From Perlucidibaca wandonensis (lineage in GTDB: Bacteria > Pseudomonadota > Gammaproteobacteria > Pseudomonadales > Moraxellaceae): a stretch of DNA of 64,000 nucleotides. The notes below the pieces were generated by a model, which worked only from the letters and a program-made list of their open reading frames with translations, was not told the DNA's origin and did not search any database. Positions within the stretch are counted from its first letter, which is position 1. Every line of letters starts with the position of its first letter. Made by a program: the position numbers and the translations under genes. Below, one piece after another: positions 33,231 to 42,374 of this stretch. The stretch covers positions 1,984,001-2,048,000 of the forward strand of contig NZ_JBHTIT010000001.1 in the NCBI RefSeq assembly GCF_042677145.1, in the 5' to 3' direction.

Positions 33231-34085
33231 TTACAGTTTTGGCAGCAAAGTCAAATAGCCGTCACGAAAGCTCGGGTAGCTCAGCGCATAACCACTACGA
33301 TGCAACGCTAAGTTGCTAATACGTTTACCTTGGCTTGCATTTGGCTCAACGGCCTTATCTGGCGACGATGGCAATTCAAGCTGTTGCGCCAACCACGCCA
33401 ATACCTCGTGCTGTGGCGTCGGCGCATCATCCACGCCAAGTAGCAAGGACTCAACGCGGCCACCAGCCAAACTTTGTTGCACTAAGTGCACCACTAAGCC
33501 TGCTGCATCGGCAACATGCAGGCGGTTAGTCCAGCTTGGCGGGGTCATTTGCACTGGCTTGGCATCACGCACCCAGCGCAATAGTCGTTCGCGGCCAGGC
33601 CCATATAAGCCACCCAAACGCACAATTGTCGATGGCCAAGGCGACTGCCTAACAACATCTTCTGCCTGCAATAACAGCTTAGCCGTGTCTCTCTTTGGTT
33701 GCGCCGGCGTCGCCTCATCTATCCATTCGCCAGCATCCTCACCATAAACCCCCGTTGATGACAGCCAAAATTGACGATTCAGCGACTGGCCCTTTAGCGC
33801 CTGCTGCAATGCCCGAGCGCCACCAACATAGACTTGTTCATAGGCGACCATACCCGACTCACTCGGCGCTAAAGCACTGATGACTATATCCAGACCTAGT
33901 GGTAATTTTAGTGTTTCGGCCTTGGTGACATCACAAACACTCCACATCAACTTGCCACCACTAGAAAAGCTCTGATTTGCCTGTGGTGTGCGCCGCAGTG
34001 CCCACACTTCATGGCCTAGCTCAGCTAATTCAGTAGCAATTCGGCCGCCAACATCACCCGCACCGACAATTAATATCTTTGACAT
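33231..34085 (-). CDS. NAD(P)-dependent epimerase-like protein (YeeZ-like)
   Basis: 284 residues from ATG 34085, where the Rossmann motif starts (MSKILIVGAGDVGGRIATELA); an upstream in-frame start adds 14 unrelated residues. ISALAPSESGMVAYEQVY, WLSSTGVYGEDAGEWIDE and IVRLGGLYGPGRERLL fit extended short-chain dehydrogenases of the YeeZ/NAD-dependent epimerase group. The substrate is unknown. It is divergent from oxyR with about 60 bases between starts. Confidence 0.82.
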   Translation of the reverse strand: MSKILIVGAGDVGGRIATELAELGHEVWALRRTPQANQSFSSGGKLMWSVCDVTKAETLKLPLGLDIVISALAPSESGMVAYEQVYVGGARALQQALKGQSLNRQFWLSSTGVYGEDAGEWIDEATPAQPKRDTAKLLLQAEDVVRQSPWPSTIVRLGGLYGPGRERLLRWVRDAKPVQMTPPSWTNRLHVADAAGLVVHLVQQSLAGGRVESLLLGVDDAPTPQHEVLAWLAQQLELPSSPDKAVEPNASQGKRISNLALHRSGYALSYPSFRDGYLTLLPKL

Positions 34086-34146
34086 AAGCTCAATTTTTGA
34101 TAGTTTTTGGCTACATGCGAAATGCACGACCTAGCCCAGAGATATT

Positions 34147-35043
34147 ATGACCTTAACCGAGCTACGCTATCTCGTCACCTTGGCACAAGAACGCCACTTT
34201 GGCCGTGCAGCCGAACGCTGTCATGTCGCACAACCGACGCTATCGGTAGCAGTGAAAAAACTCGAAGACTCGCTTGGCCTCAGCCTGTTTGAGCGACACC
34301 GGCATGGTGTGCTGGTTACACCTGCCGCCGAAGCCCTAATTTCTCAGGCTCATGTGGTGCTTGCCGAGGCCGACAAATTCGAAGCCATGGCGGATTTATC
34401 ACGCGATGAGTTTTCTGAGCCATTGCGCTTAGGTGCAATTTTCACCGTTGGTCCCTATTTATTTCCCTCACTCGTGCGGCGCATGAAACACGAGGCCAGC
34501 CCGCTAAAATTGTACTTGGAGGAGAACTACACTCATGTGCTCGCAGAGCGTTTAGCTCGCGGCGAGCTCGACGCCATCATTGTGGCACTGCCCTTTGATC
34601 CGCCTGAAACTCGCGTAACGGCATTATTCGACGAGCCATTTCAGTTACTTCTGCCGCGCGACCATGCCCTTGCTAGCAAGAAAATCATCCCCGCCGATGT
34701 TCTTAGCTCAAGCCCTGTGCTGATGCTGGGCGAAGGCCATTGCTTCCGCGACCAAGTGCTGGAAACCTGCCAAGTTGGCCAAACGCCGGGCATCAACTCT
34801 GGCAGCTCACTGATGACTTTGCGCCATATGGTGGCATCGGGATTGGGCATCACGCTTATTCCTGCCAGCGCCGAACAGCAGCTGACCGATGATGAGCTCA
34901 TCACTCGGCCGATCAAGCCCTGCCCCCATCGGCGTATTGTCTTGGCCAGTCGCCATAGATTTTCACGGCCCCGCGCGCTGCAAGAACTATTGCGTGCCTT
35001 ACAAGGTTTGGGCTTGCCCGGCACCACTGCGGTGCAGCGCTAA
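34147..35043 (+). CDS. oxyR: hydrogen peroxide-sensing LysR regulator
   Basis: 298 residues. A LysR HTH is at the start (RHFGRAAERCHVAQPTLSVAVKKLEDSLG). The redox pair Cys199 and Cys208 is in EGHCFRDQVLETC, at the same numbers as in E. coli OxyR; oxidation to a disulfide switches on defence genes. GINSGSSLMTLRHMVASGLGITLIP completes the ligand domain. It is followed by recG, 2 bases apart, a pairing conserved in pseudomonads. The nearby rubredoxin/rubrerythrin genes are possible targets, by inference. Confidence 0.95.
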   Translation: MTLTELRYLVTLAQERHFGRAAERCHVAQPTLSVAVKKLEDSLGLSLFERHRHGVLVTPAAEALISQAHVVLAEADKFEAMADLSRDEFSEPLRLGAIFTVGPYLFPSLVRRMKHEASPLKLYLEENYTHVLAERLARGELDAIIVALPFDPPETRVTALFDEPFQLLLPRDHALASKKIIPADVLSSSPVLMLGEGHCFRDQVLETCQVGQTPGINSGSSLMTLRHMVASGLGITLIPASAEQQLTDDELITRPIKPCPHRRIVLASRHRFSRPRALQELLRALQGLGLPGTTAVQR

Positions 35044-35045
35044 AC

Positions 35046-37148
35046 GTGGGCACAGCGTCCGACTCGCCGACTCTTGCGCTACACGAACGCCCGATCGCTT
35101 GCTTGCGCGGCGTCGGCCCTGCTTTAGCTGAGCGGCTCAAGCGCTTAGGCATAAACACCGTGCAAGATCTGTTGTTTACGTTGCCACGGCACTATGAAGA
35201 TCGCACGCAACGCACGGCCTTAGGCTCATTAATCCCTGGCATGACCGCCTTAGTTGAAGCAGACGTAGTGCTCGCGGATATCATCCAAGGCCGGCGGCGA
35301 GCACTTTTAGTTCGCCTCCGTGATGGCACTGGCGGATTAACACTGCGCTTCTATCATTTTCGCCAATCGCAAAAAGACAGCTACAGCAAAGGCCAACGCT
35401 TGCGTGTGTTTGGCGAAGTTCGCGCCGGGCCTGCCGGGCCAGAAATGATTCATCCTGAGGTCGAGTGGCTCGCTGATACAGATACGGTGAATGACGACGA
35501 CGCGCGCTTGAATGACCATCTCACACCTATCTACCCGCTGGTCGAGGGGCTCACGCAACGACGCATTCGCGAGCTAATGGCACGCGCACTACCGTTGCTC
35601 AATGACACCGTGCTGATCGATAAATTGCCCGCGCAACAGGCCGGCGGCTGGTCATTGGCGCAAGCGCTACACACTGTGCATGCACCCACCGCCGACAGTG
35701 ACCGCCAAGCATTACGCGATGGCCTACATCCGGCACAGCAACGTCTCGTGTTCGAAGAATTAGTTGCCCATCAAATGGGCCTATTGCAACGCCGCGACCG
35801 CCAACGCCATACCTCTGCGCCAGCCTTGCGCTGCGATGACTCGCTGAGCCAACAACTATTAGCCGCACTACCTTTTGCGCTCACCGATGCCCAGCAGCGC
35901 GTAGTGCAGGAGATTCATCGCGACCTAGGCCAAACTCGCGCCATGCTCAGGCTCGTGCAAGGCGATGTTGGCGCTGGCAAAACTGTGGTTGCCGCACTTG
36001 CCGCCTGCCCAGCGCTGGCCGCCGGCCTGCAAGTCGCCATCATGGCGCCAACAGAAATACTCGCCGAGCAGCATCTTCTGCGTTTTCGCAGCTGGTTTGA
36101 TCCTCTAGGCATTTCGGTCGGATGGCTGTCTGGCAAGCAAAGCGCCAAGTCCAGAACCACCTCGCTCGCTAGTCTTGCCGATGCCAGCTGCCAACTCGTC
36201 ATTGGCACCCACGCGCTGTTCCAAGACAGCGTGCAGTTCGCCCGACTCGGGCTAGTCATCATCGATGAGCAACACCGCTTCGGCGTCGCGCAGCGCCTGC
36301 AATTAGCCGAAAAAGGCCTGAGCACGGGCTGGCTGCCGCACCAGCTGATCATGACTGCGACGCCGATTCCCCGTACCTTGGCGATGAGCGCTTACGGCGA
36401 TCTCGACACTTCCATCATCGATGCGCTACCGCCAGGCCGCCAGGGCATCCAAACTGTGGTGCTCGCGAATACACGCCGCGACACGCTGGTCGAGCGTATA
36501 CGCCATCACGCCGCCAGCGGCCAGCAAGTGTATTGGGTCTGCACCCTCATTGAGCAGTCCGAGCAAATCCAAGCACAAGCAGCCGAGGCCGCAATGGCCG
36601 AGCTCAGCGCAGCGCTGCCCGAATTGAAAGTAGGACTGGTGCATGGCCAATTAAAAGCCGCAGAGAAAGCCGCTGTCATGGCCGACTTTGTCGCCGGCAA
36701 TATCGCGGTTTTAGTCGCCACCACCGTCATCGAAGTGGGTGTCGATGTGCCCAACGCCACGCTGATGGTCATCGAAAACCCTGAGCGCTTAGGTTTGTCG
36801 CAGCTACATCAACTCCGTGGCCGCGTTGGTCGTGGCCAACTCGCCAGCTTCTGCGTGCTGCTCTATCAAACGCCAGTATCGGCACTAGCTCGCGAGCGCC
36901 TACAAATTTTACGCGATAGCCAAGATGGCTTTGTCATTGCTGAAAAAGACCTAGAACTGCGCGGCCCCGGCGAAGTATTAGGCACTCGCCAAACCGGTGA
37001 TGTGCAATTTCGTCTCGCCGATTTAGTCCGAGATGCCGCACTTATTTCTCCGGCGCGCGCATTAGCTGAACGCTTACATGGCCACGAAAACTACAACTAT
37101 TTACTGAGTCGCTGGCTAAGTAACGAAGGCCACTACGCCTTGGCATAG
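35046..37148 (+). CDS. recG: ATP-dependent DNA helicase RecG
   Basis: 700 residues starting at GTG 35046. An N-terminal wedge/OB domain (residues about 20-190) includes RGVGPALAERLKRLGI and GTGGLTLRFYHF. The helicase core has Walker A QGDVGAGKTVVAAL, IIDEQHRFGV, TATPIPRTLAMS and QLRGRVGRG. RecG remodels stalled forks and branched DNA. The start is 2 bases after oxyR, so they are likely co-transcribed. Confidence 0.97.
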   Translation: MGTASDSPTLALHERPIACLRGVGPALAERLKRLGINTVQDLLFTLPRHYEDRTQRTALGSLIPGMTALVEADVVLADIIQGRRRALLVRLRDGTGGLTLRFYHFRQSQKDSYSKGQRLRVFGEVRAGPAGPEMIHPEVEWLADTDTVNDDDARLNDHLTPIYPLVEGLTQRRIRELMARALPLLNDTVLIDKLPAQQAGGWSLAQALHTVHAPTADSDRQALRDGLHPAQQRLVFEELVAHQMGLLQRRDRQRHTSAPALRCDDSLSQQLLAALPFALTDAQQRVVQEIHRDLGQTRAMLRLVQGDVGAGKTVVAALAACPALAAGLQVAIMAPTEILAEQHLLRFRSWFDPLGISVGWLSGKQSAKSRTTSLASLADASCQLVIGTHALFQDSVQFARLGLVIIDEQHRFGVAQRLQLAEKGLSTGWLPHQLIMTATPIPRTLAMSAYGDLDTSIIDALPPGRQGIQTVVLANTRRDTLVERIRHHAASGQQVYWVCTLIEQSEQIQAQAAEAAMAELSAALPELKVGLVHGQLKAAEKAAVMADFVAGNIAVLVATTVIEVGVDVPNATLMVIENPERLGLSQLHQLRGRVGRGQLASFCVLLYQTPVSALARERLQILRDSQDGFVIAEKDLELRGPGEVLGTRQTGDVQFRLADLVRDAALISPARALAERLHGHENYNYLLSRWLSNEGHYALA

Positions 37149-37229
37149 AAGCTATACTCTTGTTTACTCACGCAATGCCCCATACTCTTCATGCGTGTTT
37201 ATGTTTTTGACTGTGTACCGAGGTAATTT

Positions 37230-38021
37230 ATGTATTGGCTGCGTTTACGAAATGGCCTGTTTTTAAGCGTGCTGATGCTCAGCGGCCTCGTCGATGCCGC
37301 TCCACGCGTAAGCACCAATAAGGTCGATGCTAGCCCGCGACAAATTCGCCAAGCAGCAATGACCGGCGCCGCCGATGCGCAATACAACTTGGGCGTGCTT
37401 TATTACAACGGCGATGGTGTGGTGCGAAATCGCATCAAAGCCGCCGAATGGTTTAGCTTGGCCGCTCGCCAAGGCTTAGCTCGTGCGCAATATAACTTAG
37501 GCGCACTTTACGCCAGCGGCAATGGCGTCCCGCGCGATATTGATCTCGCCAATAGCTGGTTTCGTGCCGCCTCCGATCAAGACTACCCGCCCGCACTGTA
37601 TGCCCTCGGCATGGCCTATTACGAAGGCAATGGCGTACCTCTCGATAGCAATCGCGCCGCCGTACTTGTGCTGAAAGCTGCGCAACTAGGCTCATCATCG
37701 GCGCAAAACAATATTGGCATCATGTATGACCAAGGCGTAGGCGTAAAACGCAATAAGCGCAAAGCCGCCGAATGGTTTGAGAAAGCTGCCGACTCAGGTG
37801 TCTCGGAAGCTCAGTTTAACTTCGCACAAATGCTCTTAGTCGGTGATGGCATACGAAAAAACACAGCAAAAGGCTTGGCCTATATGACCGAGTCAGCAAA
37901 CCGTGGCTATCCGAAGGCTTTGCGCCGCTTGGGCGAGATGTATCTCAATGGTGACTTTGTTGAAGTCGACGTTAACCGCGCCCGCGATCTGCTGTCGAAA
38001 GCCGCCGCGTCCGGCGGCTAA
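37230..38021 (+). CDS. Sel1-like repeat protein, exported
   Basis: 263 residues. A signal peptide (FLSVLMLSGLVDAAPR) is followed by about six Sel1-type repeats of 36 residues. Each has the pattern AQYNLGxLYxxGxGVxxxxxxAxxWFxxAA, for example AQYNLGVLYYNGDGVV and AQNNIGIMYDQGVGVK. Such alpha-solenoids mediate protein-protein contacts, often in the periplasm or outer membrane. The partner is unknown. It is followed by a strong terminator. Confidence 0.87.
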   Translation: MYWLRLRNGLFLSVLMLSGLVDAAPRVSTNKVDASPRQIRQAAMTGAADAQYNLGVLYYNGDGVVRNRIKAAEWFSLAARQGLARAQYNLGALYASGNGVPRDIDLANSWFRAASDQDYPPALYALGMAYYEGNGVPLDSNRAAVLVLKAAQLGSSSAQNNIGIMYDQGVGVKRNKRKAAEWFEKAADSGVSEAQFNFAQMLLVGDGIRKNTAKGLAYMTESANRGYPKALRRLGEMYLNGDFVEVDVNRARDLLSKAAASGG

Positions 38022-38052
38022 TCGCTGTTACTCAAACAATCTCGCTGAAAGT

Positions 38053-38088
38053 AAAAAGCCTACGCACAACCACGGCGTAGGCTTTTTT
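38053..38088. terminator. intrinsic terminator after Sel1 protein gene
   Basis: AAAAAGCCTACGC (38053-38065) and GCGTAGGCTTTTT (38075-38087) form a 13-base perfect stem, with a T-run on the plus strand and an A-run giving a T-run on the minus strand. It serves the converging rubredoxin reductase gene too. Confidence 0.88.
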
Positions 38089-38125
38089 ATTGCGGAAATG
38101 TTAGTGCCGCGAGAGTGCTTAACGC

Positions 38126-39283
38126 TTACGCCAAGATTGGCGGCAAAGCCCTCGCCATCTCCATCTTGGTCTTCATGTCGCTGGCAAAGCTGCCGGTCAG
38201 TGCAAAGCCCAAGAGCTGGCCATCTTTCGCTAAAAAACTGGCTTTGACATTGTTACCGTCTGCCTCAACCGCCCAAGCACCTTCTGTGCCAGGGGCCACA
38301 GGCGACACCACAATCGGGCAAATCGGCGTTTTGATTTGCACTGGCATGGCAGGATAGCTAACCACCGTATCTTCGCCGGCTAGGGTTTTCGCCAATGCTC
38401 GCGCGCTGGCCATCAACGGCAAGACGTACATCAGTACTTTGCCGTCGACTTCGGCGCAATCGCCAATGGCGTAGATATTGGCATTGCTAGTGCGCAGATA
38501 ACGATCGACACAGATGCCGCGCGCTACATTCAAGCCAGCCACCTCGGCCAAGCCTAAGCGTGGGCGCAGGCCAATTGCCGACAACACAATATCGGCCTCG
38601 GCATGACGGCCATCTGCCAAACTCACGCGAATGCCGTTGCCGGCATGATCGGCGGCAACGGCATTGGCACCATAAAGAAAGCTCACGCCTAAACCTTGCA
38701 GTCCAGCCTCAACCGCTTTCGAGGCGCGCTCGGGCAGCAACGTTGGTAATGGACGGCCCATAGGCTCAACCACCGTGACGCTATGACCGCTAGCAGCTAA
38801 ATCATTGGCAAATTCGCAGCCAATTAAGCCACCGCCAATGATCAATACACGCTTCGCTGACTCGCCGAGCTGCTCGCGAAATATGGCGTAATCGCCAAGA
38901 TCATTAACGCTCAATACGCTATCGCCAGCATCGCCGCCCAATGGTGGACGGAACACATCGGCGCCTACTGCTAACACTAAATCTTCGTAGGCCAGCGACT
39001 CGCCATTGACGGTGAGTGTTTTTGCTACGGGGTCAATGTTCGATACCGCGCTAGCCACACGCACCTCAGCCTTAAGCTGCTCGGCCACTTTCTCAGGCGA
39101 AGCCATGGCTAATTCGTCTGGCGTTTTGCCTTTAGCCAATGCATTCGACAGCATGGGCTTGGAATAGCTGCGCCCGTCATCCTGAGACAGGATAATTAGC
39201 GGGCGCTCGTTGTTGAGCTTGCGAAATTCGCGCGCCAACGTGTAGCCGGCCAAACCGGTTCCCAAGATAACGAGTGGGCGCAT
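38126..39283 (-). CDS. rubB: rubredoxin-NAD+ reductase-like FAD oxidoreductase
   Basis: 385 residues. Two dinucleotide-binding folds are visible: FAD site LVILGTGLAGYTLAREFRKL at the start and NAD site VLIIGGGLIGCEFANDLA around residue 150. IYAIGDCAEVDG is the second FAD motif near residue 275. It closely follows rubredoxin (3-base gap), so electrons from NADH to rubredoxin are the obvious role. This matches the pseudomonad rubA-rubB order. The partner acceptor here may be the adjacent rubrerythrin or an oxygenase. Confidence 0.92.
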   Translation of the reverse strand: MRPLVILGTGLAGYTLAREFRKLNNERPLIILSQDDGRSYSKPMLSNALAKGKTPDELAMASPEKVAEQLKAEVRVASAVSNIDPVAKTLTVNGESLAYEDLVLAVGADVFRPPLGGDAGDSVLSVNDLGDYAIFREQLGESAKRVLIIGGGLIGCEFANDLAASGHSVTVVEPMGRPLPTLLPERASKAVEAGLQGLGVSFLYGANAVAADHAGNGIRVSLADGRHAEADIVLSAIGLRPRLGLAEVAGLNVARGICVDRYLRTSNANIYAIGDCAEVDGKVLMYVLPLMASARALAKTLAGEDTVVSYPAMPVQIKTPICPIVVSPVAPGTEGAWAVEADGNNVKASFLAKDGQLLGFALTGSFASDMKTKMEMARALPPILA

Positions 39284-39286
39284 AAC

Positions 39287-39451
39287 TTAGAGCTCCACCA
39301 TTTCAAAATCTTCTTTACCAACGCCACAGTCTGGGCAGACCCAGTCATCGGGAATGTCGTTCCAGCTGGTGCCGGCAGGGATACCATCCCAAGGCATGCC
39401 AACCGCTTCGTCGTAAACAAAACCACAGACAATGCATTGCCACTTTTTCAT
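39287..39451 (-). CDS. rubA: rubredoxin
   Basis: 54 residues from ATG 39451, with GGGTGAG 3-4 bases upstream. Two CxxC knuckles, CIVCGFVYDE and CPDCGVGKEDFE, hold a single iron. The length and spacing are those of a classical rubredoxin. It carries one electron from the reductase (3 bases downstream) to oxygenases or peroxidases. Confidence 0.95.
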   Translation of the reverse strand: MKKWQCIVCGFVYDEAVGMPWDGIPAGTSWNDIPDDWVCPDCGVGKEDFEMVEL

Positions 39452-39543
39452 AACTCACCCCATCGTTAATTAATGCTGTGCGCGCACCGATGATACTTAA
39501 ATCGATACGCGCCAAACCCTGTCAGCGCGCAATGTTACCGAAA

Positions 39544-40020
39544 TTAGCGCGCTTGTGCTGCTGCTAATGCCTCGCGGTAATGGTTGGCGTGACGCTCCTC
39601 TACTTTAGTTAAGGCGGCGAAACGTTTCTCGGCTTTTTTCAGCGCAGCCTTGAACCATTCGGCGTGCTCTTTCGACTCAGCAATCTGCCCTTCAAACTCT
39701 TTCATGGCATCGGCTTGCTGCTCTTTCACTGCTGTATCGCGGAAGCCTGGGTACATTTCGCTGTACTCATAGGTCTCACCAGCGATCGCCACCTCAAGCA
39801 TTTTTTCTGGCGTCATCATGATCTTTGGATAGAGTAAGTCCAAGTGGCCAAACGCGTGCTGAATCTCTTGTTTCGCCGTTTCTTCAAAAGCAACTGCCGT
39901 GGCCTCATCGCCCATTTCGCGTGCTAGCTTGGCGAAATAGCTGTATTTCATAAAGGCCATGGATTCGCCTGCAAAGGCGGCTTCTAAGTTTTTACCAGTA
40001 ATGGTGATATCTAATTTCAT
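39544..40020 (-). CDS. rubrerythrin family di-iron protein
   Basis: 158 residues with two ferritin-like helix pairs. AGESMAFMKYSYFAKLA and AKQEIQHAFGHLD carry the first metal ligands (Glu, ExxH). AGETYEYSEMYPGFRD and ESKEHAEWFKAALKKA carry the second set. There is no C-terminal rubredoxin domain, so it depends on a separate electron donor, most simply the rubredoxin encoded 92 bases downstream. A GAGGAGACTTGAG ribosome site precedes ATG 40020. Likely reduces hydrogen peroxide. Confidence 0.9.
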   Translation of the reverse strand: MKLDITITGKNLEAAFAGESMAFMKYSYFAKLAREMGDEATAVAFEETAKQEIQHAFGHLDLLYPKIMMTPEKMLEVAIAGETYEYSEMYPGFRDTAVKEQQADAMKEFEGQIAESKEHAEWFKAALKKAEKRFAALTKVEERHANHYREALAAAQAR

Positions 40021-40146
40021 CTCAAGTCTCCTCGTATAATTCCGCGCCTTAGCGCTGCTTCAACTAGGCTAGGTTATGATAGCGCTCTGATTATGGCCAA
40101 TGTGTTGGTCTAAAACTTTCGATAGCTTTTTTCTATTGCGATACTT

Positions 40147-40713
40147 ATGCAAAATAGCCCAAGCAAATGGAAACATCCCCGCCATTGGCAGCAGGAGCCG
40201 CTAAAGCTTCGCCTGTCATCGCAGCGTGATTTGCGCTCTTGGCTAGCCGAGCCCGGCTCGCTCACCGCGCGGCTAAGCTCGCTGGCCCAGCACTCTGGTG
40301 GTGAGCTGCGAGTTGAGGTGATTTGCGAAGGCTGGGACCTACCCAGTGCCGAAGAGGCACGCACATTGAAACTGCGACGTGGCGAATTTGCTTGGATACG
40401 CGAAGTGGTTTTAATGGGCATCGATACGCCTTGGGTGCAAGCACGCTCAGTGCTACCAAGGCCAAGTCTAGGCGGGCTTAATCGCCGCCTGACTCGCCTG
40501 GGCAACCAAAGCTTGGGCAGCTTATTGTTTCGCGACCCAGCATTGGTGCGCGGCCCTATTCGCTATGCACAGCTAAAACTACCCGCATATGCCAGTACCG
40601 TCTGGGCTCGCCGTTCGCGCTTTTTATTGCGCGGCCAAGCCATCCTAGTGGCCGAAGCTTTTCTCCCCGCCCTGTTGACCGCCAGCGCCCATACAGACAC
40701 GATAACGCCATGA
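40147..40713 (+). CDS. ubiC: chorismate lyase
   Basis: 188 residues. Removes pyruvate from chorismate to give 4-hydroxybenzoate, the first step of ubiquinone ring formation. Conserved features in spite of low overall identity: FAWIREVVLMGIDTPWVQARSVLP (active-site Arg), NQSLGSLLF, VWARRSRFLL and LVAEAFLPA (active-site Glu). The stop overlaps ubiA by 4 bases (ATGA), consistent with coupled expression. Confidence 0.92.
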   Translation: MQNSPSKWKHPRHWQQEPLKLRLSSQRDLRSWLAEPGSLTARLSSLAQHSGGELRVEVICEGWDLPSAEEARTLKLRRGEFAWIREVVLMGIDTPWVQARSVLPRPSLGGLNRRLTRLGNQSLGSLLFRDPALVRGPIRYAQLKLPAYASTVWARRSRFLLRGQAILVAEAFLPALLTASAHTDTITP

Positions 40714-41585
40714 TTTCACGCGACCGCTTACCCGACTTTATTGCCCTGATGCGCCTCGACCGGCCCATCGGCATTTGGCTATTACTCTGGCCCACGCTCA
40801 TCGCGCTGTGGATTGCTGGCGATGGTCATCCCGAGCCATTGATCGTGGCTATTTTTGTCGCCGGCGTGGTGCTGATGCGCTCAGCAGGCTGCGTTATCAA
40901 CGACTACGCCGACCGCCATATCGATGGCCAAGTATGGCGCACCGCCGACCGACCATTGGCTAGCGGCCGCATTCTCGGCAGCGAAGCTTTGATGCTCTTT
41001 GCTGCACTCATTGCTCTCAGCGCCACGCTACTTTTCTGGCTACCAATACAGGTATTTTATTGGTCCTTCGGCGCACTCGGCCTAGCTGTGCTTTACCCGT
41101 TTATGAAACGCGTTACTTACTTACCGCAAGTGGTGCTCGGTGCCGCATTTTCTTGGGCCATCCCAATGGCATTCGTCGCTCAAGGCCGCACGCCCGATGA
41201 CCTGTGCTGGCTGCTCTATGCCGGCAACCTGGCATGGACAGTGGCTTACGACACCCAATACGCCATGGCCGATCGTGAAGATGACCTAAAGGCTGGCGTA
41301 AAATCGACGGCTATTTTATTTGGCGACCTAGATCGCGTAGTCATTGCTGGCCTACAGCTCATTTGGCTCACCGCGCTAGCCTTTGTCGGCCATCAAATGC
41401 AATGGCCATGGCCTTGGTGGGCAGGCCTAACGGGCGTGCTCGTATTGTTTATCTGGCAATGGCAGCACACCGCCAGCCGCGACAAGCATCTCTGCCTTGC
41501 AGCGTTTAAACACAACCACTGGGTCGGTTTGGTGCTTTTTGTCGCCTTGCTTATGGCATGGTTACAGATGTTGGCATTGCCGTAG
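40710..41585 (+). CDS. ubiA: 4-hydroxybenzoate polyprenyltransferase
   Basis: 291 residues with about eight membrane helices. The two aspartate motifs of prenyltransferases are clear: NDYADRHIDGQVWRTADRP and YDTQYAMADREDDLKAGVKS. LDRPIGIWLLLWPTL starts the protein. It attaches the polyprenyl tail to 4-hydroxybenzoate in the inner membrane. It is coupled to ubiC and ends 75 bases before phoB, with a PHO box in the gap. Confidence 0.96.
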   Translation: MISRDRLPDFIALMRLDRPIGIWLLLWPTLIALWIAGDGHPEPLIVAIFVAGVVLMRSAGCVINDYADRHIDGQVWRTADRPLASGRILGSEALMLFAALIALSATLLFWLPIQVFYWSFGALGLAVLYPFMKRVTYLPQVVLGAAFSWAIPMAFVAQGRTPDDLCWLLYAGNLAWTVAYDTQYAMADREDDLKAGVKSTAILFGDLDRVVIAGLQLIWLTALAFVGHQMQWPWPWWAGLTGVLVLFIWQWQHTASRDKHLCLAAFKHNHWVGLVLFVALLMAWLQMLALP

Positions 41586-41593
41586 TCATTACA

Positions 41594-41611
41594 TCGTCAT
41601 ATTTCTGTCAT
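41594..41611 (+). promoter_or_regulatory. PHO box upstream of phoB
   Basis: TCGTCATATTTCTGTCAT contains two GTCAT half-sites 11 bases apart, as in PhoB-binding repeats. It lies 50 bases before the phoB start. A further CTGTCAT at 41632-41638 is off the 11-base period. Suggests positive autoregulation of phoBR. Confidence 0.7.
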
Positions 41612-41660
41612 GTCTTCGCGTTGTAATGCCACTGTCATCTAAACCGTTTCGAGACATGTT

Positions 41661-42374
41661 ATGCCTAGCGATAAGATTCTGATTGTTGACGACGAAGCCG
41701 CCATCCGCGAGATGATTTCCATCGCCTTGGACTTGGCCGGCTACAACTGCATCGAAGCCGAAGATGCTTTGCAGGCTCACCACCTCGTTGTCGATGAGCG
41801 TCCCGCCCTTATTTTATTGGACTGGATGTTGCCCGGCATGAGCGGCATTGAGCTAGCGCGCCGCCTCAAACGCGATGAAAGTACGCGCGAGATCCCCATC
41901 ATTATGCTCACTGCTCGCGGCGAGGAAGATCATAAAGTGCAAGGCCTAGATGCCGGTGCCGACGACTACCTCACCAAGCCATTTTCAACACGCGAGTTGG
42001 CTTCAAGAATCAAAGCCGTGCTGCGCCGCAGCAATGTCTTGCACCAAGAAAGTGCCATTGAAGCTGAAGGCCTTAAGCTCGATCCAGTCAGCCATCGCGT
42101 CAGTGCCGATGACAAATTAGTCGAAATGGGCCCAACAGAATATCGTTTACTCGCCTTTTTTATGAGCCACCCAGAGCGCGCCTACACCCGCACGCAAATG
42201 CTTGATCAAGTCTGGGGCGGCAATGTCTATGTCGAAGATCGCACCATCGACGTTCATATTCGTCGCTTGCGCAAAGCCCTCGAGCCCTTTGGCTATGATC
42301 GCTTCATTCAAACCGTGCGTGGCACCGGCTATCGCTTTTCGGTGCAGATGAGCGACAAGGTAGAGCCTGTGTGA
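41661..42374 (+). CDS. phoB: phosphate regulon response regulator PhoB
   Basis: 237 residues. A receiver domain occupies residues 1-120: ILIVDDEAAIREM at the start, phosphoacceptor Asp in LILLDWMLPGMSG, and LTKPFSTRELASRI. An OmpR-type winged helix follows (residues about 140-232), including EYRLLAFFMSHPERAYTRTQML and VRGTGYRFS. It activates phosphate-starvation genes at PHO boxes. It overlaps phoR by 4 bases. Confidence 0.97.
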   Translation: MPSDKILIVDDEAAIREMISIALDLAGYNCIEAEDALQAHHLVVDERPALILLDWMLPGMSGIELARRLKRDESTREIPIIMLTARGEEDHKVQGLDAGADDYLTKPFSTRELASRIKAVLRRSNVLHQESAIEAEGLKLDPVSHRVSADDKLVEMGPTEYRLLAFFMSHPERAYTRTQMLDQVWGGNVYVEDRTIDVHIRRLRKALEPFGYDRFIQTVRGTGYRFSVQMSDKVEPV

